From contig NZ_FNEK01000022.1 in assembly GCF_900099935.1 (NCBI RefSeq), positions 20,920 to 84,919 on the forward strand: 64,000 bases of DNA, read 5' to 3'. Shown in pieces: positions 1 through 8,237 of this stretch. The DNA comes from Aliiruegeria lutimaris (GTDB lineage: Bacteria > Pseudomonadota > Alphaproteobacteria > Rhodobacterales > Rhodobacteraceae). Both the position numbers and the translations under genes were made by a program. How positions within the stretch are numbered: the first letter of the stretch is position 1; the number at the start of each line of letters is the position of its first letter. Below the pieces are notes generated by a model. It did not search any database, was not told the DNA's origin, and worked only from the letters and a program-made list of their open reading frames with translations.

Positions 1-105
1 CCCAAGCCCCCGGGATATTTCCAGTCAGAAGAAGACAGAGCGACCCTGACATTTTCTTCTGACTGAAAATATCCCCGCCGGAGGCACGATCCGTAGGATC
101 GTACA
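1..105 (+). repeat. Three-hairpin intergenic repeat, copy 1 (5' part cut by window edge)
   Basis: The central part is a long inverted repeat: 12-32 pairs with 55-75 (about 21 bp, one mismatch), starting GGGATATTT and ending AAATATCCC. A small hairpin with GATCC/GGATC arms follows at about 88-102. The same modules recur near 14.6 kb and 22.0 kb, so this is a family rather than an isolated terminator. It lies between an unseen upstream gene and rnr and may end transcription of the former. Confidence 0.8.
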
Positions 106-256
106 TGCGCGGAGGCGAATGACAGCCTCGTCCGCTTCTCGAACCAGAGGGGTTTCGAGCCATGAAGGGCCGTGCAGCGCCACCGCCGCCACTCGGCCAC
201 CGGCAGCCCCTCTTTCCACAGGTGACAGCCCACGGCCCCCATGCTACGCCGCGCTT

Positions 257-2542
257 ATGGCAGAGCTTCCCACCAAGGCCCAGCTTCTCGACTGGATCGC
301 CGACAACCCGACGCAGAACTCCAAGCGTGACATCGCCAAGGCCTTCGGGGTCAAGGGCGCCGCGCGGATAGATCTCAAGCGTGTGCTCAAGGAACTTGAA
401 GCCGAAGGTCACTTGCAGAAAGCCCGGCGGCATTACCGCGACCCCGACAAGCTGCCACCGGTGAGCGTGCTCAACATCCTTGCGCCCGATGCCAACGGGG
501 ACCTCTACGCCAAGCCTCTGGAATGGCATGGCGAGGGCCCCGAACCGCGGGTGCTCTACATTCCGCGCGAGAGCGACCCGGCGCTGGGCGAGGGCGACCG
601 CATTCTCGGACGGCTGACCGAGATCCGCACCGACGATTACCAGTACGAGGCCCGGCTTATCCGCCGGATTGGGCACAACCCGATAAAGATCCTCGGCGTC
701 TATCGCAAACGCACGGAGGGCGGCCGCATCACGCCCATCGACAAGGGCGCTGACCGCGAATGGCAGGTGCCTGCCGGCGCCACACATGGCGCCAAGGATG
801 GCGAACTGGTCGAAGCGGAACAGTCCAGCCCGCGCGGCAAGCTCGGCTTGCCGACAGCACGGATCATCGAGCGGCTGGGAGACCCGTCCGCGCCCAAGGC
901 GGTCTCATTGATTGCCATTCACCAGCATGGTATTCCCGACGATTTCCCGGACAAGGTGATCGAGGAAGCGGACCACATGAAACCCTCTGGCCTTTCGGGC
1001 CGCGAGGATCTCCGTGACCTGCCGCTCATCACCATCGACCCGTCGGACGCGCGTGATCACGACGACGCGGTTTATGCACACGCCGATGATGACCCGAAGA
1101 ACGAGGGCGGTCATGTCGTCTGGGTCGCCATTGCCGACGTGGCCCATTACGTCACCCCCGGCTCCGCGCTCGACGCCGAGGCGCGTACGCGCGGCAATTC
1201 CACCTATTTCCCGGACCGTGTCGTGCCGATGCTGCCGGACCGCCTGTCGGGCGATCTGTGCTCGCTGCACGAGGGCGTCCCGCGCGCCTGTATCGCCGTG
1301 CGCATGCGGCTCAACGCCAGCGGCCAGAAGATCGACCATTCCTTCCACCGGGGCCTGATGCGCTCGGAAGCCTCGCTGAATTACGAGGAAGTTCAGCAGG
1401 CGCTCGACGGCGCGCCGAATGACAAATGCGGCCCGCTGCTGGAGGAGGTTCTCAAGCCGCTCCAGGCCGCCTATCTCGCCGCCGCTCATGCGCGCGACAT
1501 CCGCCAGCCGCTGGATCTCGATATTCCCGAGCGCCGGATCATGCTCTCCGACAAGGGCGAGGTGAAATCGGTGAATTTCAAGGAGCGGCTGGAGGCGCAC
1601 CGGCTGATCGAGGAATTCATGGTGCTTGCTAATGTCTGTGCCGGTGAGACGCTGACAGTGAAGCGGACCCCGCTGCTCTTCCGCGTGCACGAGGAACCGA
1701 CGCCGGAAAAGATGGAGGCGCTGCGCGAGACGGCGCAGGCGAGCGGCTTCACGCTGGCCAAGGGGCAAGTGCTGCATACGAGCCATCTCAACAAGCTCCT
1801 GCATGACAGCGCCGGCAGCGAGCTCTCTGAGCTGATCAACATGGCCACGCTGCGTTCGATGACGCAGGCCTATTACTCGCCCGAGAATTTCGGCCATTTC
1901 GGTCTGGCGTTGAAAACCTACGCCCATTTCACATCGCCGATCCGCCGCTATTCCGACCTGGTCGTGCATCGCGGCCTCATCTCGGCGCATAAATGGGGCA
2001 AGGACGGGCTGTCGCCCGACGATATCGATCGGCTTGCACCCACGGCGGAGCATATCTCGGAGACCGAGCGGCGCTCCATGGCGGCCGAGCGGGACACCAC
2101 CGATCGCTACCTCGCGGCGTATCTGTCGGAGCGGGTGGGCAACGAGTTCACGGGTCGGATCGCCGGGATCGCGCGGTTCGGGTTGTTCGTGAAGCTGGAC
2201 GAAACCGGTGCCGACGGGCTGGTGCCGATCCGCTCGCTCGGCAACGAGTTCTTTCATTACGACAAGGACGCGCAGACGCTGATGGGCGCGGATTCGGGCC
2301 GTGTGATCGGGCTCGGCCAACGCGTTGTCGCGCGGTTGACGGAGGCGGTTCCGGTCACAGGCGGCTTGATGCTCGAGCTGCTTGAAATCGAGGGCGAAAA
2401 GGCGGGCGGCGGTTCTGGCCGTGGCGCTGGCGGCGGACGCGGGGGGAGTAAGCCCGTGCGCCGCAAGCAGGGCAAGGCGCGGGCGAGCGCGGCGGCGAAG
2501 TCCAAGTCCGATCGCCGTAAGGTGACCCGCAAGCGGCGTTGA
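257..2542 (+). CDS. rnr: Ribonuclease R
   Basis: Processive 3'-5' exoribonuclease that degrades structured RNA and takes part in rRNA, mRNA and tmRNA-linked decay. The 762-aa protein has an N-terminal winged-helix/cold-shock region, an RNB catalytic domain (about residues 240-570) with the acidic active-site motif DPSDARDHDDA near residue 262, and an S1 RNA-binding domain around 628-710. It ends in a Gly/Arg/Lys-rich basic tail, as usual for RNase R. The start is set at the ATG opening MAELPTKAQLLDWI. The reading frame stays open 46 codons further upstream, but that part shows no family similarity. A lytic transglycosylase follows after 19 bp and may be co-transcribed. Confidence 0.93.
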   Translation: MAELPTKAQLLDWIADNPTQNSKRDIAKAFGVKGAARIDLKRVLKELEAEGHLQKARRHYRDPDKLPPVSVLNILAPDANGDLYAKPLEWHGEGPEPRVLYIPRESDPALGEGDRILGRLTEIRTDDYQYEARLIRRIGHNPIKILGVYRKRTEGGRITPIDKGADREWQVPAGATHGAKDGELVEAEQSSPRGKLGLPTARIIERLGDPSAPKAVSLIAIHQHGIPDDFPDKVIEEADHMKPSGLSGREDLRDLPLITIDPSDARDHDDAVYAHADDDPKNEGGHVVWVAIADVAHYVTPGSALDAEARTRGNSTYFPDRVVPMLPDRLSGDLCSLHEGVPRACIAVRMRLNASGQKIDHSFHRGLMRSEASLNYEEVQQALDGAPNDKCGPLLEEVLKPLQAAYLAAAHARDIRQPLDLDIPERRIMLSDKGEVKSVNFKERLEAHRLIEEFMVLANVCAGETLTVKRTPLLFRVHEEPTPEKMEALRETAQASGFTLAKGQVLHTSHLNKLLHDSAGSELSELINMATLRSMTQAYYSPENFGHFGLALKTYAHFTSPIRRYSDLVVHRGLISAHKWGKDGLSPDDIDRLAPTAEHISETERRSMAAERDTTDRYLAAYLSERVGNEFTGRIAGIARFGLFVKLDETGADGLVPIRSLGNEFFHYDKDAQTLMGADSGRVIGLGQRVVARLTEAVPVTGGLMLELLEIEGEKAGGGSGRGAGGGRGGSKPVRRKQGKARASAAAKSKSDRRKVTRKRR

Positions 2543-2561
2543 GCGAAGGCAGGGCAACTCC

Positions 2562-3692
2562 ATGACCCGTCCTGCATTCGATGCCTGGATCGCCGAGTTT
2601 CGACAGCGGGCTCTTCGGGCCGGGCTCTTGGAAGACGTGCTCGACAGCGCCTTGGCCGGACTGGAACCGAACGCTTCGGCAATCGAGAAGGACAGCAACC
2701 AGGCCGAATTCACGCGCCCGGTTTGGGATTATCTCGACATGGCCGTTTCGGCGGATCGGGTTTGTACCGGTCGGGTGGCGATGACAGCTAATGCCGCGCT
2801 GTTCGCCGGAATCAAGGCGCGTTTTGCCGTCCCTTCGGAGATCGTCGCCGCGATATGGGGTGTCGAGACGCGTTTCGGAGCGATACGGGGGGCGGAACCG
2901 GTCCTTCCGGCGCTGGCGACATTGGCTTGGGAAGGGCGTCGGGCGGCGTTTTTCGAAAGTGAATTGCTGGCTGCGCTGGAGATCCTTCAGGCCGGAGATG
3001 TCGGCTCTGAAAGGATGCTGGGAAGCTGGGCCGGGGCCATGGGCCACACGCAATTCATGCCCTCGACCTATCTGCAACATGCCGTGGATTTTGACGAGGA
3101 CGGGCGCCGGGACATCTGGGGAGACGACCCGAGCGACGCGCTTGCCTCCGCGGCGTCCTACCTGTCGAAATCGGGTTGGGCCGATAGTCTGCGTTGGGGC
3201 GCGGAGGTTCGATTGCCGGATGGGTTCGACCTGTCCCTGACCGGCCGGCAGACATGGAAGCCCGTGCGGGAATGGCAGGCACTTGGCGTGGCGATATTCG
3301 AAACCGGCGCGCTGGCACAAACCGAACCGGCGGCGCTCTTGCTGCCTGCCGGCCATGCCGGCCCGGCCTTCTGCCTGTCCCGGAATTTCGAGGTTCTGCG
3401 CCGTTACAATGCATCGGATGCCTATGCGCTGGCCGTTTCCTTGCTGGCGGACCGTCTTGCGGGCCGTGGCGCCTTGCATCGGGAATGGCCGCGCGGGCTG
3501 CGCTTGCCCGACCGGGCGCAGCTTGCCGAGCTGCAGCGCCTTCTGACCGGGATGGGGTTCGATACGCAGGGTGCCGATGGTCTGGCCGGCCCCAATACGG
3601 CGGCGGCGATCCGCGCCTATCAGCGTGTCCATGCGCTGCCCGCCGACGGGTTCGCCACGCTGGACCTGCTGGACAGGATGCGAAGGAGCTAA
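2562..3692 (+). CDS. Lytic murein transglycosylase, MltB-type with peptidoglycan-binding domain
   Basis: Predicted to cleave the glycan backbone of peptidoglycan with 1,6-anhydro product formation. The 376-aa protein has an SLT_2/MltB fold with the catalytic Glu in GVETRFG (near residue 102), the family motifs GSWAGAMGHTQFMPS and DGRRDIW, and a C-terminal PG_binding_1 module (about 310-375; LLTGMGFDTQGADGLAGPNT). The start has no obvious hydrophobic signal peptide or lipobox, which is odd for a periplasmic enzyme. Either the true start lies elsewhere or export is non-classical. Its stop codon overlaps the stop of the convergent amphi-Trp gene. Confidence 0.88.
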   Translation: MTRPAFDAWIAEFRQRALRAGLLEDVLDSALAGLEPNASAIEKDSNQAEFTRPVWDYLDMAVSADRVCTGRVAMTANAALFAGIKARFAVPSEIVAAIWGVETRFGAIRGAEPVLPALATLAWEGRRAAFFESELLAALEILQAGDVGSERMLGSWAGAMGHTQFMPSTYLQHAVDFDEDGRRDIWGDDPSDALASAASYLSKSGWADSLRWGAEVRLPDGFDLSLTGRQTWKPVREWQALGVAIFETGALAQTEPAALLLPAGHAGPAFCLSRNFEVLRRYNASDAYALAVSLLADRLAGRGALHREWPRGLRLPDRAQLAELQRLLTGMGFDTQGADGLAGPNTAAAIRAYQRVHALPADGFATLDLLDRMRRS

Positions 3693-3955
3693 CCTATCTT
3701 CGGGGCGTTCTTGCTCTCCACGGGCCTCGACTCGTCGTTCCAGGTGATGCGCAGGTCCACACGGTTGGAGCCATCGGCCCGTTCGGCTCGAATGCGCAGG
3801 TTCAACAGCCCGTCCGGCTCCAGGGCAATCTCGCCATCCTCGTCGCTCAGAACCAGCTCGCCCTTGCCGATCCCCTTGGTCAGCGCTTCGAGCAGGGCCT
3901 TCACGGTCTTGCGTGTCTGCAAGGAGTCGTGGCGAAACTTGCCATCTGTCTTCAT
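3689..3955 (-). CDS. Amphi-Trp domain protein, GAK system
   Basis: Small (88 aa) protein of the amphi-Trp domain family, known from conserved gene neighbourhoods with an ATP-grasp enzyme and an HprK-related kinase (hence 'GAK'). The amphipathic C-terminal half has the characteristic alternating pattern ending in the RITW tryptophan motif. The N-terminal helix is Lys-rich. It is the last gene of a six-gene minus-strand operon; its ATG overlaps the stop of the 63-aa gene before it (ATGA). Its biochemical role is unknown. By size and neighbours it could be a substrate or carrier for the modifying enzymes, which is inference. Confidence 0.85.
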   Translation of the reverse strand: MKTDGKFRHDSLQTRKTVKALLEALTKGIGKGELVLSDEDGEIALEPDGLLNLRIRAERADGSNRVDLRITWNDESRPVESKNAPKIG

Positions 3956-4143
3956 GCGATCTCCGCCTCCCAGTCGTGGCGCTCGGGATAGAAGTGCCTG
4001 GCCTTCGCATCGTCCGAACGCAGCCCGACCACATCCCCGCCCGGAAAGACAAGCGTCGCGCCACATCCCACCACCGTCAACCCCGCGCGCCGTCGCGAGA
4101 CGCGGTCGGGCGTCGCATCGGCCTCGATCTGCGTCACCGTCAT
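3952..4143 (-). CDS. Uncharacterised 63-aa protein in the GAK operon
   Basis: A 63-residue protein whose start overlaps the stop of the HprK-related kinase gene and whose stop overlaps the start of the amphi-Trp gene (both ATGA). Such tight coupling on both sides argues strongly that it is translated. It has a central hydrophobic beta-like stretch (AGLTVVGCGATLVF) with one cysteine and an acidic C-terminus rich in His and aromatic residues. I do not recognise a family. By position it may be a peptide substrate or accessory subunit of the kinase or ATP-grasp enzyme. Confidence 0.7.
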   Translation of the reverse strand: MTVTQIEADATPDRVSRRRAGLTVVGCGATLVFPGGDVVGLRSDDAKARHFYPERHDWEAEIA

Positions 4144-5219
4144 GTCTCGGCGAAAAGGGCCTGTCCGGCGTCGAAGAGCGCGTCGAAATCGAGCTTGCCC
4201 CGGATCTCGAAGATGTCCACGCCTTCCAGCGCATCGAGATAGCCCTGCGGGTCGGGCCGCTCGCCATCGGTCAGAAAGGCGCCCGTTGGTTTCTGATAGA
4301 ACGGGCCGGGGCTTTTCATGATCGCGGCGAGCAGGTCCGGCCGGTCGGCAAGCATGACCGGTTCGACCGCCATCGGCGTATCGGAGTCGCGATGCCAGTT
4401 GAGCACCCAGAAATGGGTGAGAGGCCCTTCGAAACACACCCGTCCGGTGCCGTAGACCTGCCCGACATGCAGGTCGTGCTTCTCTTCCAGTTTCCACAAT
4501 GCTTCCCCCGGCATGGCCGCCAGTTCGGCCCGCCGGACATTGTCCAGCATGCCGTGCAGTCGTGGATTGCCGTGGATCGTGCCGGGGTTGATCCTCGGCA
4601 GCTTGGGAATGCCGAGCGCATCGGGCGGGGTGCCCTTGCGCACCAGCAGCCTGTCGCCGGTGATATAGGCAAGCCCGTCTATATCCATCAGCCGCAGCAC
4701 CGAGGTCGATTTTCCGCCGCCCGACAGCCCGGCAATGCCCAGCGAGCGGCGGCCATTGCCGAGGGCTGCGGCATGGCAGATCTGCCAGCCCTGCCGCTGG
4801 CAAATATTGAGAAACTGCGTGTTGACGAAGTTGATCACCTGGTTGGGGTGCTCGGCGGCCGGGCCGAAGGCGACCAGCCGCTCCGGGGATTGCACGAAGC
4901 TCACCCCGGTGCGGACCTTGTGGACCAACCGCCCGTCTTCAAGATCGAAGATCGCGTCCTTGCGCCCGGTCTTGCCCGGTTCGCGCGCCCAGTCGACCCA
5001 ATCGGGCGCCGGGGTGAGGGTCTGGCCGTCAAGCACCTCGACAGTGGCATCCGGATTCCCCGGCGCGTCGAGTGCGTCGGAGAAATAATCCGCCAGTATA
5101 CTGCGCAGCGGTTCGGCGCAGATGAGCGCCAGCCGCAGATGTCCCACCGCGAGGTGGATCGGCTCGGAACCGTCCAGCGCGGAAAAGTCCAGCCGGTCCA
5201 GAACCTCGTCCGTCCTCAT
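4140..5219 (-). CDS. HprK-related kinase B, GAK system
   Basis: Predicted ATP-dependent kinase resembling the catalytic core of HPr kinase/phosphorylase. The 359-aa protein has a P-loop GLSGGGKST near residues 163-172, followed by LMDIDGLAYITGDR, where the paired acidic residues match the strand and Mg-binding region of HprK-like folds. The N-terminal 150 residues are family-specific. It overlaps the ATP-grasp gene upstream and the 63-aa gene downstream by 4 bp each, so it sits in a translationally coupled operon. The phosphorylated substrate is unknown. No HPr or PTS gene is visible nearby, so a role in carbon catabolite control is not implied. Confidence 0.85.
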   Translation of the reverse strand: MRTDEVLDRLDFSALDGSEPIHLAVGHLRLALICAEPLRSILADYFSDALDAPGNPDATVEVLDGQTLTPAPDWVDWAREPGKTGRKDAIFDLEDGRLVHKVRTGVSFVQSPERLVAFGPAAEHPNQVINFVNTQFLNICQRQGWQICHAAALGNGRRSLGIAGLSGGGKSTSVLRLMDIDGLAYITGDRLLVRKGTPPDALGIPKLPRINPGTIHGNPRLHGMLDNVRRAELAAMPGEALWKLEEKHDLHVGQVYGTGRVCFEGPLTHFWVLNWHRDSDTPMAVEPVMLADRPDLLAAIMKSPGPFYQKPTGAFLTDGERPDPQGYLDALEGVDIFEIRGKLDFDALFDAGQALFAET

Positions 5220-6100
5220 CCGCGGATCTTTCCGATCACGTGATCGGCCACCAGTCCGGGCGCGTCGATGCCGCAGGCATATTTCGCGCCGCCATAGCCT
5301 CCGAAGGCGGAGACCTCGAAGACGATTGGCCCCTGCGGGGTAAGGGCGATATCCACCGTGGTAAAGGTTAGGCCAAACGGCTCTTGTGCCTTGCGGGCCA
5401 TCTCGATCAGCTCCGCATCCGGCTCGAAGGGCTCGTATTTGCCGCCCGAGTCGATGGTCGTGTTCCAGGTGTTGCCCTGAGAAGCCCGCGCATAGGTGCC
5501 CAGGTACTCCCCGTCCAGGAAGATCAGGCCCAGATCCTTGCCCGACAAGTCCAGCTTCTTCTGGATATACATCACCGGGTTGTTCGAGGCGAAAGAGGCG
5601 ATCTGGTTGATGGCGCGGAAGGAGTCTCCCTCGATCAGCGCCATTCCGCGCGCTTTGGTCGAGAAGAGCGGCTTGAACACGGCGGTGCCGAATTCGGCCG
5701 CTGTTTCAAGGGCGACCTCCGGGTCCTCGGTGATCACCGTCGGCGGGATCGGCACGCCGGTCGCGGCGAGCGTGACGGTGCAGGCCAACCGGTCGATCAG
5801 GCGGATGATGGCCTCCGGATCGCTGAAGACCTGCACGCCCCGGGCCTGCGCGTATCGCAGGATCTCCATCCGGTCGAGCACGTCCGGTTTGTAGATCTCG
5901 GAAATCTTCTTGATGATCAGCCCGTCGAGCTTGCACAGGTCGATATTGTCGTAGAGCATCGTGCCCCGCTCGAGGTCCAGCGTGACATGGCCCATGTCGA
6001 TCACCAGCCGGAAACCGGTGCGTTCCTCGACCGCGTCGGCAAGCGCCTCGGTCGACCATTTTCCGGGGATACCTACGACCCCGATTCTCAAATCAGTCAC
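5216..6100 (-). CDS. ATP-grasp family ligase, GAK system
   Basis: A 294-aa RimK-like ATP-grasp enzyme, a class that joins a carboxylate to an amine or thiol through an acyl-phosphate. It has the lysine-containing strand AVFKPLFSTKARGM, the adenine-hinge region MYIQKKLDLSGKDLG, and the metal-binding IVFEVSAFGGYGG near the C-terminus. The start is GTG. The gene overlaps the preceding PhoU/APH-fusion gene by 8 bp and the HprK-like gene by 4 bp. It matches the ATP-grasp component that defines the GAK neighbourhood. Its substrate is unknown; a peptide-like ligation on a phosphorylated scaffold is plausible but inferred. Confidence 0.86.
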   Translation of the reverse strand: MTDLRIGVVGIPGKWSTEALADAVEERTGFRLVIDMGHVTLDLERGTMLYDNIDLCKLDGLIIKKISEIYKPDVLDRMEILRYAQARGVQVFSDPEAIIRLIDRLACTVTLAATGVPIPPTVITEDPEVALETAAEFGTAVFKPLFSTKARGMALIEGDSFRAINQIASFASNNPVMYIQKKLDLSGKDLGLIFLDGEYLGTYARASQGNTWNTTIDSGGKYEPFEPDAELIEMARKAQEPFGLTFTTVDIALTPQGPIVFEVSAFGGYGGAKYACGIDAPGLVADHVIGKIRG

Positions 6101-7721
6101 TGAACAACTCCCTGATCGGCAATTTGAATCTGTTTTCCTTGCCTTCTGGACAGCTCAATACCCGTTCCAGAAGGAAACGCCCACGCAGGAACATCCGTCT
6201 TGCATGGGCCTTGTCGTAAATGAAGCGTGTAGAGGTCACGAAACTGCGGGCCAGCCCAAGCGCCAGGCGAAATTCGAAGCTCGTATCTTTCTGGCTGCGC
6301 GCGAATCTTGCCGCTATGGCGTGAAAATCCTCTGCCACGCGGGTGATGCGGTCGCGAACCGGCCCGTCCTGGATCTGCAGCCGGTAGTTCGAAACCATGA
6401 AGACCGACACGTCCTGAACGTAATCGGTATAGCGGGAGCGGTGCAGGTCGATGAAGCGGATTCTCTGTTCCGCGGGGTCGTAGATCACGTTGTCGATGTT
6501 GAAATCGCCATGGATATAGACCGAGAACGGCGCGGGCAGTGCCTTTTCCCGCGCGGCGGCTTGCCGCACCAACGCATCGAAGCCGGGCAGGGAGAGCCCG
6601 CCGAGCCGCACGGGGTGGGTTGCGAAATCGGGATGCACGCGGCGCACATCGTGCAAGCGGCCGGCAAGTTGGCGCATGGAGGCCATCTCGGCCGGCTCGT
6701 CCGTGCGGGTGCTCTTCCAGATATCGCGCAGGGTTTTCGCCAGCGCTTTCTGCGCCTCGGCAAGCCGCGTTTCGCTTTCGCCCAGCAGGATCTGCTCGAA
6801 GGTCTGGCCCGAGAGATGTTCGATCAGAAGCGCCGCCGACTGCCCGCGCTTCTCGTAGGACAGGATCCGCGGCGCGAGGCCAGGATAGATCGAATGCCAG
6901 GATTTCACCCCGGCGCGCTCTTCCCGGACCTTGCTCAACGCGCCATCCTTGAAAACGGCGTCGACATCGCCATCGCGCGAGCGCACCGAGGAAATGGCGC
7001 TGCCGGAGCGTGTCTCGGCCAGCGGTTCCAGCTCGACTGCTTCCTCCCGCGCATCATTGCCCGACAGGATCGAACGCAGGGTGAAATAGCGTTCGAACTG
7101 CACCGACTGTCCGATATTGACCGACAGGATCGCCTCGCTCACCGCTTGCAGCGCATCACCCATGCGGTGGATCTCGTTGGCGGCCAGCAGGCTGTTGGAG
7201 AGATCCTCGGTATGTTTGGAGCCGCGCATGTCGCGCGTATAAGTGCGGAACATCTGGTCGTAATGATCGTCCAGGCGGGTCTTGATCTGACCGATGGCGA
7301 TGGCCTGCCGGCTGTCGCGCGCGTCGATCGCATCGGGTACGTCCGAGACGCCGCCACGCACCCGCTTGATCATCTTGGGATAGGCCTCGGGGCGCAGCAG
7401 AGACTTGCGACGCACCTGCTCGGCGTGAAACAGGCTGCGCCGGGCAAGCCGGCTCAACAGCTCCAGGTTGCGCGCGACCATGTCCATGTTCTGCAGCAGC
7501 AGCCGCTGCGACGGCCCCAGCTTGCGCGCGCCAAGCCCCTTCTGGGACGCGCTATGCACCCGGGTGCGCAGGTTGTCGGCATAGCCCGCGCGCAGCATGA
7601 CCTTCTGTGCGCTGGCCGCGTCGGGGCGTTGGAAATAGTCCTGCACCGCCGAGAGCTGCCCATTGAGCTCGGCGCACAGGAAATGCAGGTTCTCGCGGAT
7701 CGCCCGCGGAAGCTCAGCCAT
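6093..7721 (-). CDS. PhoU-like helical domain fused to an aminoglycoside-phosphotransferase-type kinase
   Basis: A 542-aa protein. The N-terminal half (about 1-220) is all-helical with two repeats resembling PhoU. The C-terminal half (about 260-500) is an APH/choline-kinase-like phosphotransferase with the Brenner-type catalytic motif YIHGDFNIDNV near residue 418 and the metal-binding IRFIDLHRS (D replacing DFG). VDAVFKDGALSKV and LLIEHLSGQTF fit the N-lobe lysine strand and hinge. It lies between the NUDIX and ATP-grasp genes with 8-bp overlaps on both sides, so it belongs to the GAK operon. Likely a small-molecule kinase of unknown substrate. Confidence 0.75.
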   Translation of the reverse strand: MAELPRAIRENLHFLCAELNGQLSAVQDYFQRPDAASAQKVMLRAGYADNLRTRVHSASQKGLGARKLGPSQRLLLQNMDMVARNLELLSRLARRSLFHAEQVRRKSLLRPEAYPKMIKRVRGGVSDVPDAIDARDSRQAIAIGQIKTRLDDHYDQMFRTYTRDMRGSKHTEDLSNSLLAANEIHRMGDALQAVSEAILSVNIGQSVQFERYFTLRSILSGNDAREEAVELEPLAETRSGSAISSVRSRDGDVDAVFKDGALSKVREERAGVKSWHSIYPGLAPRILSYEKRGQSAALLIEHLSGQTFEQILLGESETRLAEAQKALAKTLRDIWKSTRTDEPAEMASMRQLAGRLHDVRRVHPDFATHPVRLGGLSLPGFDALVRQAAAREKALPAPFSVYIHGDFNIDNVIYDPAEQRIRFIDLHRSRYTDYVQDVSVFMVSNYRLQIQDGPVRDRITRVAEDFHAIAARFARSQKDTSFEFRLALGLARSFVTSTRFIYDKAHARRMFLRGRFLLERVLSCPEGKENRFKLPIRELFSD

Positions 7722-8175
7722 GGAAGCTCCCGAGATAGAAGGGCGCGTCCGGGTCGAGCAGGTAGGAGGCGAAACTCGGCCGGAACAGTTCCGCCTGTTC
7801 GATCGGATCGGCCCAGACCGTGTCTATCTGCGAGCGGTCCGGCTTGGGGCCGAGCCGGGGCGTGTAATCGGCCGGCAGTTCACAGGAGAACAGCGCCTCG
7901 ATCTGGTGGCGCAGCCCGCCTTGCGTGGGTTTGTAGACTTCGGCCATGTGCAGCAGCGGCCCGACAGTCACCTCGGCGCCGATCTCCTCGAAACACTCGC
8001 GGGCAATACCCTGCGGCATCGTTTCGCCCATTTCCTGCGCACCGCCCGGCAGGGTCAGGAAATCCGGCTTGCCGGGGTGGCGTTTGACCTGCACCAGCAG
8101 TTTGCCCTGGCGGAAGATCACGGCGCGGACGGTTGCCCGGATCGGGGGAAGAAAGACGGTCGATGTCATCATCAT
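7714..8175 (-). CDS. NUDIX hydrolase, first gene of the GAK minus arm
   Basis: A 153-aa NUDIX protein predicted to hydrolyse a nucleoside-diphosphate-linked compound. The Nudix box runs from GGAQEMGE to CFEEIGAE (around residues 45-68), with the REXXEE core present as ARECFEEIG. Three consecutive ATG codons open the gene; any could be the start. It is the promoter-proximal gene of the minus-strand operon and shares a 62-bp divergent intergenic region with the CofD-like gene. Downstream it overlaps the PhoU/APH fusion by 8 bp. Confidence 0.85.
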   Translation of the reverse strand: MMMTSTVFLPPIRATVRAVIFRQGKLLVQVKRHPGKPDFLTLPGGAQEMGETMPQGIARECFEEIGAEVTVGPLLHMAEVYKPTQGGLRHQIEALFSCELPADYTPRLGPKPDRSQIDTVWADPIEQAELFRPSFASYLLDPDAPFYLGSFHG

Positions 8176-8237
8176 TCGTCCATATAAATGTAACCGAACA
8201 GCTTCATGACAGAGCTTAACAGCCGCGGGGACCGACA
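8176..8237. promoter_or_regulatory. Divergent promoter region between the two GAK arms
   Basis: The only non-coding gap in the 6.7-kb GAK locus. It separates the NUDIX operon (minus) from the CofD-like gene (plus), so both promoters, or a shared operator, must lie here or in the flanking 5' ends. It is relatively A/T-rich near the NUDIX side (CATATAAATG). No convincing operator palindrome was seen. Confidence 0.5.

Noticed and set aside
905..2713. 602-codon open frame on the minus strand opposite rnr
   Set aside because: Shadow of the GC-rich rnr coding strand; no protein-family motifs, while rnr has full domains.
4140..5219. True HPr kinase (hprK) of a PTS regulatory operon
   Set aside because: The length, N-terminus and GAK neighbours differ, and no HPr or EIIA gene is adjacent.
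5961..8087. 708-codon plus-strand open frame opposite the GAK minus arm
   Set aside because: Spans several clearly real overlapping genes on the other strand; composition-driven.
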